From the NCBI GenBank assembly GCA_002699125.1, contig PABI01000093.1, positions 1-38,356 on the forward strand: a DNA stretch of 38,356 nucleotides. The letters run 5' to 3'. This document shows, piece by piece, positions 16,701 through 23,540 of the stretch (positions are counted from its first letter, which is position 1; every line of letters starts with the position of its first letter). The notes beneath the pieces were generated by a model that did not search any database, was not told where the DNA came from, and saw nothing but the letters and a program-made list of their open reading frames with translations. Position numbers and translations under genes: made by a program. The DNA comes from Anaerolineaceae bacterium. Lineage in GTDB: Bacteria; Chloroflexota; Anaerolineae; Promineifilales; Promineifilaceae.

Positions 16701-17930
16701 ATCCTGCATGGCTACACAATGCCTCCAGATGAAATTCTGGACGGTGTGGAGCTGCCTCCTGGTGTTGAAGTAACCCCCATCGCCACCACCGACGACGGCA
16801 CCCAGATCTGGAAGTTCACTCATAATGGTGTGGACACCCATCCTATCCACTTCCACCTGTATGATGTGCAGCTCATCAACCGCGTGGGTTGGGACGGCAT
16901 CGTGCGCAAGCCGGAGCCAAATGAGCTGGGCTGGAAGGATACCGTGCGCGTCAGCCCGCTGGAAGACACCATCGTGGCGATGCGCCCAATCATCCCGCAT
17001 CTCCCAGTAGAATGGGGTGGTCTGCCGAATAGCATCCGGCTGCTGGACCCGTCTATGCCAGAGGGCATGTACCTTGAAGGGGCGAACACAACGCAGCGCG
17101 AGGCAATGGGATTGCCCATTATGGCGTTCAATCCCGACGGTGAACCGGTAGATGTGGTGAACCATTATGTCAACTTCGGGTGGGAGTACGTCTATCATTG
17201 TCATATTCTCAGCCATGAAGAAATGGACATGATGCATGCCCAAGTGGTTGGGATCGCGCCGCCAGCGCCAGACTTTATCTCGGCAGTCCGCAGTGGCAAT
17301 GGCAACAATCAGCAGTACCTGCTGACCTGGACAGACAACTCGAAGAACGAGACTGCGTTTGTCATTGAGCGCCGCGTGGTTGGTTCCACAGGTGCCTGGA
17401 CAACGGTAGCCACGGTGCCTTCCAATCCGCTGACTGGGGGACCAGGAACCGGTTTGAAAACCTATACTGACCGAATCGGTAACACCAAAACGCTGTACGA
17501 ATACCAGGTGTATGCCATTAATGTGGTTGGTGATACGTGGGATTACTCGGATCCGGCGCTCAATGAGATACTTCCGGGCGGCGGCTGGCCAACGCTCACG
17601 CTTAGCTCCAATAATCAGAGTGGGCCGACACCGCCTCCTGGTATCCTCAACCCCACCAACCTGGCCGGCAGTGCCACTGTAAAGAACAAACGGACCGCTA
17701 CGGTCACCTTGGTCTGGCTGGATAACTCTGCAAACGAGACTGGTTTCCTGATTCAGCGGGCCGATGATGCCAATTTCTCCGCAGGTGTTGTGAATGCAAC
17801 CGTGGGTGGCAATGTGAGTACCTTTAGTCAGAATGTGTCACGCGCGACGATGTACTACTATCGGGTTCTGGCCTTCAACGACACGACGCAGTCGAACTGG
17901 TCTAACGTCATCACCATAACGACGCCGTAA
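13725..17930 (+). CDS. Giant secreted multicopper oxidase with fibronectin-like C-terminal domains
   Basis: A 1401-residue secreted protein, much larger than laccases (about 500). A Sec signal peptide (1 to about 31, ending VNA) precedes a Gly/Asn-rich segment and an N-terminal beta-rich region (about 60-290) not typical of laccases. All four copper motifs are intact: HLHGG (444), YHDHAWG (510-512), THPIHFHLYD (1039-1044) and HCHILSHEEMDMM (1158-1169), giving type 1 ligands His1039, Cys1159, His1164 and Met1169. Two fibronectin-III-like domains follow (about 1178-1285 and 1300-1401). Large bacterial oxidases of this class include putative Mn(II) or Fe oxidases such as MofA and Geobacter OmpB; the substrate here is unknown. 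GAGGAGG (13712-13718) favours ATG 13725 over ATG 13722. The window carries several ACGGCCGT copies inside it. Confidence 0.93.
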   Translation: MSYRKIMKNLLLLFICTAVLFLASGSSQVNAKPKDPVSKVGCQGNNGNGNGHGKCPKEEYDGRKGAAARAFQQGALNPLMVDTQAAVLIDGAPHYFSHPNYANSPLPEVTAGVVTEFGNPLVERGYSSDNATNVFVVIPAALPDGMLQSFQTWNQVATGGAPASAGLNFHAYVLRPTGVADEYTVVFDSGQLTVPPLTDPTVSEIATFPVANLAVEAGDMLAFYGRGVPLDIGAGSDMVYYPSPAGPLQGSTITVGSGDFPALNQARTYSFAANVFDISLATITGGMRKFVNELPGLGAAAANNLGQYIPVAVPDTTTYPGTDYYIIELGEYTEQMHGDLPPTTLRGYRQAGGEFHYLGPAIVAQKDRPVRILFRNLLPTDAGGNLMIPVDSTVMGSGPTAAGHEWEMMNPDQVDPLNPMCSGPDKDLLVAQGLCFADNRAIIHLHGGISPWISDGTPHQWITPAGENTQYPQGVSVRPVPDMNDSGNATDGEMTFYYTNQQSARLMFYHDHAWGITRLNVYAGMAAPYIIQDATEQALIDNGVIPGPEATIPLVVQDKTFVPNDAQLDLQDETWDTTRWGGEGNLWVPHVYSPAQNPGDASGVNEYGRWAYGPWFWPPTSSIEHGPIANPYFDPTCDPDLTWCEPPLMPGVPYNSMGMESFNDTPVINGTAYPTLTLEPRAYRFRILNAANDRFFNLSLYQAVDANGVLCDANNPNPAPESTGVACTEILLNPEEVAAALDDPAGIFPTPVVGTEGPDWIEIANEGGFLPTPVVIPAHPTTWVTDPTLFNAGNVDQHSLLTAPAERHDVIVDFSQYAGQTLILYNDAPAAFPARDPRYDYYTGNPDLRDTGGAPPTLPGYGPNTRTMMQIKISAAPVAQPFDVTTLENAFAHQTDGSGVFESGQNPIIVGQGAYNTAYGTSFQNNGPLAGLVQIYDTSLTFATLSGNTLTFNLRPKMIQDEMGEAFELEYGRMSGFLGVETPNAQAGLQNMILHGYTMPPDEILDGVELPPGVEVTPIATTDDGTQIWKFTHNGVDTHPIHFHLYDVQLINRVGWDGIVRKPEPNELGWKDTVRVSPLEDTIVAMRPIIPHLPVEWGGLPNSIRLLDPSMPEGMYLEGANTTQREAMGLPIMAFNPDGEPVDVVNHYVNFGWEYVYHCHILSHEEMDMMHAQVVGIAPPAPDFISAVRSGNGNNQQYLLTWTDNSKNETAFVIERRVVGSTGAWTTVATVPSNPLTGGPGTGLKTYTDRIGNTKTLYEYQVYAINVVGDTWDYSDPALNEILPGGGWPTLTLSSNNQSGPTPPPGILNPTNLAGSATVKNKRTATVTLVWLDNSANETGFLIQRADDANFSAGVVNATVGGNVSTFSQNVSRATMYYYRVLAFNDTTQSNWSNVITITTP

Positions 17931-17946
17931 CCTTCTAACTTTATCT

Positions 17947-17973
17947 GAGGGGGAGGGGATTTCCCTCCCCCTC
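17947..17973 (+). terminator. Strong GC hairpin between oxidase and propeller genes
   Basis: GAGGGGGAGGG (17947-17957) and CCCTCCCCCTC (17963-17973) form a perfect 11-bp stem with a 5-base loop. There is no T run after it, so it may be a partial terminator or an mRNA-stabilising element that sets different levels of the two gene products. Confidence 0.55.
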
Positions 17974-17996
17974 ACTTACGTAATGGAAGGTGTGTC

Positions 17997-19199
17997 ATGA
18001 ACCGAATAAAGCTTACGATTTGGCCCATGTTGTTCCTTATATTAGTAGGGTTTGCGGACGTCAAACTGTTTGCCAGAGATCATGCGCACAACATTGAGGC
18101 AATGACACAGGCTGTTTCCAGCTGGATTCAGGTGAACAATAATGGCTTTGGTAACCAGCAGACTGAGGAGGTGAGTGCGCTAGAAGCTTTCAATAACCAT
18201 CTCTATGCTGGTACCAGCAACTTAATAGATGGTGCGCAGATATTCCGCTCAACAGATGGGGTGACGTGGACGGCCGTTACCGACCCAGGCTTCGGCAGTG
18301 CCCATGATACTGCTCCGCCCGCCATTTTAGACATGATGGTGTTTGATGGGTATCTCTACGCAACGACCGGTCGGGGGAATGCCGCCCAGATTTGGCGAAC
18401 GGTAGATGGCGTCAACTGGGCACGGGTTGTGAATGCCGGGTTCGGCGATCCTGATGTTGTTAATATGACTGTTTTGGCCGTATATGGTAGCCAGCTTTAT
18501 GTGGGAGCCGCTAAACAAGATACCGGCGTGCAGGTCTGGCGTACTTACACCGGTGATGGCAATCTCAGCAACTGGAACCAGGTAGCAACGGGCACGGATC
18601 CAGCCATTATGACTGGTTTGTCTGTTTTTAATGTCGATGGCGGACTGTACGCTGCTGTACAGTCTGAAACTGGCGCAGCGGCGCAAATCTGGCGCAGTTA
18701 CGGTGGGGCTTTGGGCACCTGGACGGCCGTAGTAAGCGATGGCTTTGGCAATAACAACACGACCTTAACCGGCGGCCTTGCCGAGTTTAATGGCTATCTC
18801 TATGTTGGCGCGGGAAATATCGTGGACGGTGCCCAACTTTGGCGCAGCAACGACGGGGTGAGCTGGCAGCAGATGATCACCCCCGGCTTGGGTGACCCGA
18901 ACAGTGAAAAGGTTGAATCTGTTTTCATCTTCCAAAATCAACTTTACGTCGGCGTGAAAAACGTGAGCACTGGGATTGAAATCTGGCGCTTGGCCGATGG
19001 TTTGGCTTGGGAGCAAGCCAATCTGGATGGCTTTGGTGACGGTAACAATGCCGGCACAAATGGGCATAATGCCACCGCTGAGTTCCTGAATCAACTCTAT
19101 TTGGGAACTGCAAATGCCGTCGATGGTGGTGAGCTATGGCGAAAGCCGCTGACTCTGAATGAGAGGGTCTATTTGCCTGTAGTTCTGAGGATGCCATAA
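17997..19199 (+). CDS. Secreted beta-propeller-like repeat protein with YLPVVLR tail
   Basis: A 400-residue protein with an N-terminal signal peptide or anchor (about 1-26). The rest is six to seven repeats of about 55 residues with the pattern GFG-(N/D)...FNNHLYAGTSN..DGAQIFRSTDGVTW, which predicts a beta-propeller made of four-stranded blades. Residues such as LYVG, WR and DGVSW recur in each unit. It ends in ERVYLPVVLRMP; a short YLP-hydrophobic-R tail is common, in my recollection, at the ends of secreted Chloroflexota proteins and may be a surface-sorting signal. GGAAGG (17985-17990) fixes the ATG. It lies 66 bp after the multicopper oxidase and is likely co-transcribed, perhaps binding the same substrate or surface. 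Confidence 0.85.
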   Translation: MNRIKLTIWPMLFLILVGFADVKLFARDHAHNIEAMTQAVSSWIQVNNNGFGNQQTEEVSALEAFNNHLYAGTSNLIDGAQIFRSTDGVTWTAVTDPGFGSAHDTAPPAILDMMVFDGYLYATTGRGNAAQIWRTVDGVNWARVVNAGFGDPDVVNMTVLAVYGSQLYVGAAKQDTGVQVWRTYTGDGNLSNWNQVATGTDPAIMTGLSVFNVDGGLYAAVQSETGAAAQIWRSYGGALGTWTAVVSDGFGNNNTTLTGGLAEFNGYLYVGAGNIVDGAQLWRSNDGVSWQQMITPGLGDPNSEKVESVFIFQNQLYVGVKNVSTGIEIWRLADGLAWEQANLDGFGDGNNAGTNGHNATAEFLNQLYLGTANAVDGGELWRKPLTLNERVYLPVVLRMP

Positions 19200-19318
19200 A
19201 AAGCAGGTTCTCCCAAAATCTTGGAAGTAGCAGGACGCATGACTTATACGCATGCCACTCCTGTTTCTGGTAAGATCAGCCCCATTAACTACCTAAATCC
19301 ACCAAAACGAGACAAAAA

Positions 19319-20827
19319 ATGAAAAAATTAGGGTTGGTTTTACTATTTTTGGGCCTGATGTTGATTGCTTGTGACGATGTATCAGACGAGTTTGATGACG
19401 AGTTTGACGAGCCTGTTGGAAATGCGGCTAACTCTGATGAGGAAATGGATGTTGAAGAAGATGTGGCGGTGGATACGGCCGTTTCCCCCACAAACAGCTT
19501 CCAATTTATCGACTGTCCCTTCGATGCCCGAGCTGATGTTGAATGCGGCACCCTCGCCGTCCCCGAAAACCGCAGCAGCGCCGATTCACCTACCATTGAG
19601 CTGGCGGTGGCCATTGTGGCTGCGCCCGATGGTGGCAGCGAACTGCCCATCGTTTACCTGGCTGGCGGCCCCGGTGGCAGCGGCCTGGATGACTACGCTG
19701 CCGATCCAGACGGTTGGAACTATCCCTTTTTGCAAAACCGCGATCTCATTTTGCTGGACCAGCGCGGCACTGGCTACTCTGATCCCACCCTCGACTGCCC
19801 TGAATTTGCTGAGGTAGATGAGCAGGACAACCCCGATTCCCTTTGCTATGATCGCCTGATCGACGAAGGCATCAACCTGATGGCTTACAACACCCAGGAA
19901 AATGCCGCCGATGTGGCCGATTTGCGGGTAGCCTTGGGCATTGAAGCGTGGGACTTGTTGGGCATCTCCTACGGCACCCGGCTGGCGCTGGAAGTGATGC
20001 GTAATCATCCTGAAGGCGTGCGCGCCGTCATTCTCGATTCACCGTTCCCGCCCAACGCCGACACGCCCGTAGACGAAGTGTACAGCGTCACCGACGCCCT
20101 TGCTGAACTGTTTGCCGACTGCGAGCGAGATGATTATTGTCGCGAAAACTATCCCGATCTGGAAGCGGTCTTTTTAGAAACCGTCCAGCGGCTGAACGAA
20201 GATGAAACGGCCGAAATTTTCGGCGACGATCTGGTGTTTGCCCTCAGCAGCGCCTTCAGCGACACGGAACTGGTTCCGTTGCTACCGTACGTTATTTACG
20301 AGGTGGCCAACGACAATTTTGATGCGCTAGACGAAATTAGTACCGAGGGTGACTTTGCTCGGCCCCGTTACCAGGACGATGAAGACCGCAGCGACAGTGA
20401 AGGCATGTACAACTCCGTTATCTGCCACGATGAGTATGCGCTGGGAGATTATGAACGGGTGGAAACGGCCGTCATCGGCACTATCCCCGTCGAGCTGGAG
20501 GGCGCACTCTTACAAAGCACGTTTGATTTGACGAGCCTGTGTGAGTATTGGAATCCAATGACGGCGGTGGACAATACGGCCGTATCCAGTCCCATCCCCA
20601 CGCTCATTCTGGTTGGCCAATACGATGTGGCTACACCACCCCGCTGGGCTACGCTTACCGCCGCCACCTTGCCCAACAGCTACCTGTTCCAGGTGCCTGG
20701 TGCCGGGCACTCCCTGCTCAGCAGCGTGGAATGCACCGTGGCCATCGCTGAAGATTTTCTGGAAAATCCAGGCCAATCCCCCAACGCCGACTGTCTGGAC
20801 GAGATTGAATGGCCGTACTTTGAATAA
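19319..20827 (+). CDS. Lipoprotein alpha/beta hydrolase, TAP-like (S33 peptidase family)
   Basis: A 502-residue exported hydrolase. MKKLGLVLLFLGLMLIAC is a lipoprotein signal peptide with the lipid-modified Cys18, followed by a very acidic linker (DD-SDEFDDEFDE). The alpha/beta hydrolase core has GGPGGSG for the oxyanion hole, DQRGTGYSDP, the nucleophile elbow GISYG (Ser217), and a C-terminal TAP-like domain with the acid Asp436 (GQYDVATPP) and His464 (GAGHS). Relatives are tripeptidyl and prolyl aminopeptidases and some lipases or esterases, so peptide or ester cleavage at the cell surface is likely; exact specificity is open. No strong ribosome binding site is seen. A dispersed repeat cluster follows the stop. 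Confidence 0.9.
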   Translation: MKKLGLVLLFLGLMLIACDDVSDEFDDEFDEPVGNAANSDEEMDVEEDVAVDTAVSPTNSFQFIDCPFDARADVECGTLAVPENRSSADSPTIELAVAIVAAPDGGSELPIVYLAGGPGGSGLDDYAADPDGWNYPFLQNRDLILLDQRGTGYSDPTLDCPEFAEVDEQDNPDSLCYDRLIDEGINLMAYNTQENAADVADLRVALGIEAWDLLGISYGTRLALEVMRNHPEGVRAVILDSPFPPNADTPVDEVYSVTDALAELFADCERDDYCRENYPDLEAVFLETVQRLNEDETAEIFGDDLVFALSSAFSDTELVPLLPYVIYEVANDNFDALDEISTEGDFARPRYQDDEDRSDSEGMYNSVICHDEYALGDYERVETAVIGTIPVELEGALLQSTFDLTSLCEYWNPMTAVDNTAVSSPIPTLILVGQYDVATPPRWATLTAATLPNSYLFQVPGAGHSLLSSVECTVAIAEDFLENPGQSPNADCLDEIEWPYFE

Positions 20828-20875
20828 AACTGTGTCGGATCAAGGCATTGGTGTTTAAAAAATAGATCGGTAATC

Positions 20876-20933
20876 GTAGGGGCGACCCCCCGTGGTCGCC
20901 CAAATCGGGGCAGACACGGAGGTCTGCCCCTAC
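20876..20933. repeat. 58-bp dispersed repeat with 8-bp terminal inverted repeats
   Basis: The unit begins GTAGGGGC and ends GCCCCTAC, exact reverse complements. Inside are two smaller hairpins, GGCGACC/GGTCGCC and GGGGCAGAC/GTCTGCCCC. Read in reverse it encodes ADLRVCPDLGDHGGSPL, a peptide that recurs in spurious ORFs of related genomes. This is the shape of a small non-autonomous palindromic element. Confidence 0.7.
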
Positions 20934-20971
20934 CCAAAATGGGTGCCTACTTGCGCGGACAAGACACAAAA

Positions 20972-21034
20972 AACCGCAGAACGTACAGAGTTCGCCAGGA
21001 AAAATCCTCAGCGTTCTCCGCATGCTCTGCGGTT
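20972..21034. repeat. Inverted repeat with AACCGCAGA arms
   Basis: AACCGCAGA (20972-20980) and TCTGCGGTT (21026-21034) are exact reverse complements about 45 bases apart, around CGCAG/CTCTG-like internal repeats. It lies between two convergent genes and resembles a degenerate dispersed repeat. A termination role is possible but no T run is present. Confidence 0.5.
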
Positions 21035-21050
21035 AAGCTTTAGCGAATCA

Positions 21051-23234
21051 TCAGGCAACCGGTATCTCTTCCACTACCTCACCTTGCTCCAGACCCAGCA
21101 GCCGCAGCAGCGGGCTAACCGGCATGTCGCCAATGACGCGGAATGAAGCATCGGCCTTCAAGCTTCTTAGCGCCTGCGTCAGGGTCTCCTCGCCAGCCAC
21201 TATCGGGCCAAGTCGCTCTACCACGTCGGCTACTTTCAAGCTGGAAAGCATCCGTGGATTTACTTCTGCCAGCACCTGTTGCAAATATGGGCCAAACTGA
21301 CTCAGCTGCGGCAGCCATTGGCTAAAGACAAGTGGCTCTGCCGCGCCATTCTCACTGGGCGTCAACATCCGACCAACCAACGGCACTTCGTTGCCAATCT
21401 GGGTCAGGCCGTGGGAAAGGGCCATGACGTTGGCCAAAATTTGGCCAGTTTGCCCGCCGTTGCCAAAAATGTGCACTTTCAGGCTGGGGGCGATGGCCTC
21501 AAATGCTTTCAGCGACGTTTCCGCCTGGATGGTGGCGATACGTTCCTGGTGCGTCAGCTGCAAGCGCAGCCGCTCCAGATCGACCAGCACCGGGGCTTGC
21601 CCGTACAACAGGGCCAGCTTTTCCTGCGCTTCAATTTCGACTGTCTTAAGCCGCTGCAATTTGTCGGCTTCGGCCTTGGCTTGCGCCTGGGCTACCTCTG
21701 CCTGGGCCAGACCTTCGGCGCGGGTGACGGACACCTGTTTTTCAGCAACCTGCACGCGAGCGGCGTCTACTTCTGCTTCGGCCAGACCGGCTGCGGCCGT
21801 TTCTGCTTTGGTCGCTTCAGCCCGGATCTTGGCGGCATGGGCGCGCTTTTCTGTAGCGGTCGCTTCCGCCTCGGCGTGCACCAGCTCGGATTGCGTTTCC
21901 ACATCTACCTTGATCTGCACAGCGCGGGCTTCCGCTTCGGCGGCCAGCTTGAGCGATTCGGCTGCTTTGTTGGCTTCCACCAGGGCAATCTCGCGGGCGC
22001 GTTCTGCCTCGGCCAGCTCTTCGCGGCGCAGACGGGATGCTTCGGCTTCTGTGAGTTCAGCCATCCGCGTGATCTCTTTGGCCTGAGCCACGGCCAGTCG
22101 GGCAGCTTCTGCCTCGGTTTTGGCCAGATTGATCTCCGCCTCTTGCTTTTGCTGGATGGCGCGCAGCTGGGCCTGGCGCTCGGCTTCGATTTGGGCCAGG
22201 TGGGCTGCTTTCTCGGCTTCGGCTTCGCCCAGCTGCTGGCTGAGTTCCACTTTGGCCATTTCGGTTTCATGCCCGGCGGCTGCGGCCGTTTTCTCCCGGC
22301 TGATCTGCAAAACGCGCATTTCATGGCGACGCACGTCCAGCGCTTCTTGCTGGCTAATCGTGGCCGTCTCGACCTCGCGTTGAGCGTCCAGCCGTTCAGC
22401 GGCCAGTTTTTTCTCGGTCTGGGCGCGGATTTCGGCTTCTTCCTGCTCGCGGGCCTGCATGTCGGTCAGTTCGGCCAGCTGCTCCTTGTTGGTGGCAATC
22501 CCGGTCTCTTTAGAGATGCGTGATTCGGCCTGGGCAATGAGTTTGGCATAAGCCACGCCATCGAGCCGAGTAATGGTGAGCAGCGCCAGGTCGTAGCCCA
22601 GTTCGGACAAAATCTGGTTCACCTTGGGGAAGGCGATGGCGGCCAATTCCTGCCGGTTGGCGATGATTTCTTCCAGGCTCATGGTGGCCGCGGCAGCGAC
22701 CAATTCGGCCGTACCGACTTTGGTGATGGTGTAGATAAGGCCGGTGGTGTCCAGGCCGACGCGCTGGGCGGCAATTTCCGCTTTGTCCGGGTTAAGCTTG
22801 GCCACGGCGTGGGCCCACAGGCGGAAGCTGACCTTGCTGCTGTCCAATGCTTCCACTCCGGCATCCTGCGTGCCGTGAATGGGCACGGTGAAGCTGATGG
22901 TTTTGAGCTTGATCACCTGGGTAATGGGGTTGAGCCAATATTTGGCGGGGCGATCGGCCGATTGGCCAAACACTTTGCGTTCGTTGGAGAGGGTGAGGCT
23001 GTGACGGCCGTCGCCCACCACGACATGAATTTCATCCGGGGGGACCAAAATGCGTCGGCCAAAGCCAAACAGGCCGCGCGCCCGGTCTGCCTCGGTGCGC
23101 AAAACGGCGACGCTGGTGTTCACGTCGCTGAGGGCACGTTCGGCCGTGGCTACATCGGGCATGCGCCGCGTTTTTGTTTGAGTGGACTGACGGGTTTCCT
23201 CGACCGTGGGTTGGGGGTGTTGTTGCTGAGTCAT
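21051..23234 (-). CDS. Flotillin/SPFH-like long coiled-coil protein
   Basis: A 727-residue protein with an SPFH/band 7-like N-terminal half (about 60-280, ILVPPDEIHVVVGDGRHSL then FTVPIHGTQ and SFRLWAHAVAKL) and an Ala/Glu/Lys-rich coiled coil of roughly 280 residues (about 255-540) with repeated EAEA-A motifs, as in flotillins. A helical C-terminal region (about 545-727) follows. Flotillins organise membrane microdomains; this copy lacks an obvious membrane helix at the N-terminus and could attach peripherally. AGGAG stands five bases before the ATG on the minus strand, and TTGCTT-N18-TATGAT upstream is a fair promoter. It is a single-gene unit facing the convergent hydrolase gene. Confidence 0.82.
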   Translation of the reverse strand: MTQQQHPQPTVEETRQSTQTKTRRMPDVATAERALSDVNTSVAVLRTEADRARGLFGFGRRILVPPDEIHVVVGDGRHSLTLSNERKVFGQSADRPAKYWLNPITQVIKLKTISFTVPIHGTQDAGVEALDSSKVSFRLWAHAVAKLNPDKAEIAAQRVGLDTTGLIYTITKVGTAELVAAAATMSLEEIIANRQELAAIAFPKVNQILSELGYDLALLTITRLDGVAYAKLIAQAESRISKETGIATNKEQLAELTDMQAREQEEAEIRAQTEKKLAAERLDAQREVETATISQQEALDVRRHEMRVLQISREKTAAAAGHETEMAKVELSQQLGEAEAEKAAHLAQIEAERQAQLRAIQQKQEAEINLAKTEAEAARLAVAQAKEITRMAELTEAEASRLRREELAEAERAREIALVEANKAAESLKLAAEAEARAVQIKVDVETQSELVHAEAEATATEKRAHAAKIRAEATKAETAAAGLAEAEVDAARVQVAEKQVSVTRAEGLAQAEVAQAQAKAEADKLQRLKTVEIEAQEKLALLYGQAPVLVDLERLRLQLTHQERIATIQAETSLKAFEAIAPSLKVHIFGNGGQTGQILANVMALSHGLTQIGNEVPLVGRMLTPSENGAAEPLVFSQWLPQLSQFGPYLQQVLAEVNPRMLSSLKVADVVERLGPIVAGEETLTQALRSLKADASFRVIGDMPVSPLLRLLGLEQGEVVEEIPVA

Positions 23235-23269
23235 TGTATCTCCTGTGTACCCATCCTACGCCCATCTTG

Positions 23270-23316
23270 CGCCCGTGGGCGCGAAGATCATAAAAGTGTG
23301 AAATTGGAAAAAGCAA
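23270..23316 (-). promoter_or_regulatory. Candidate promoter of the flotillin-like gene with leader hairpin
   Basis: On the minus strand TTGCTT (plus 23311-23316) and TATGAT (plus 23287-23292) are 18 bases apart. Transcription would start at about 23280, where GCGCCC/GGGCGC (23270-23283) forms a tight palindrome at the 5' end of the leader. The spacing and -10 are good, and the -35 is fair. Confidence 0.5.
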
Positions 23317-23540
23317 AATTGGTGTTCAAGCGGCAATACGGCAGAAGGCGGAAAAAGTTCCAGATGTGGGGGCAAGTGGGCGACTGGCAGTAAATGTGGG
23401 GTGGAGAATTGTGAATAGTGGATTGAGAATGGTGAATTGTGAATGATTGGTTGTGAGGTTGTGTTAGAATACGGCCGTTGTCAGTCGATTTAGGGTTTGT
23501 TTGAATCATTAAAGGATCATGCAAAGATCAGAGGGAATTA
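23317..23540. repeat. Intergenic region with degenerate GTGAAT-type repeats
   Basis: Between 23400 and 23452 the sequence repeats variants of GTGAATTGTGAAT (several GTGAAT/GTGGAT/GAGAAT units). In reverse it reads TIHHSQSTIHNS, a known style of low-complexity dispersed repeat. An ACGGCCGT copy (about 23472) and TAGAAT (23465-23470), a possible -10 for the following gene, lie just after it. GAGGG at 23531-23535 is its ribosome binding site. Confidence 0.5.

Noticed and set aside
21279..22523. A 414-codon plus-strand open frame in the flotillin-like gene
   Set aside because: Antisense to an Ala/Glu coiled coil, whose repeated codons give Leu/Gly/Phe/Cys-rich nonsense. There is no ribosome binding site or domain.
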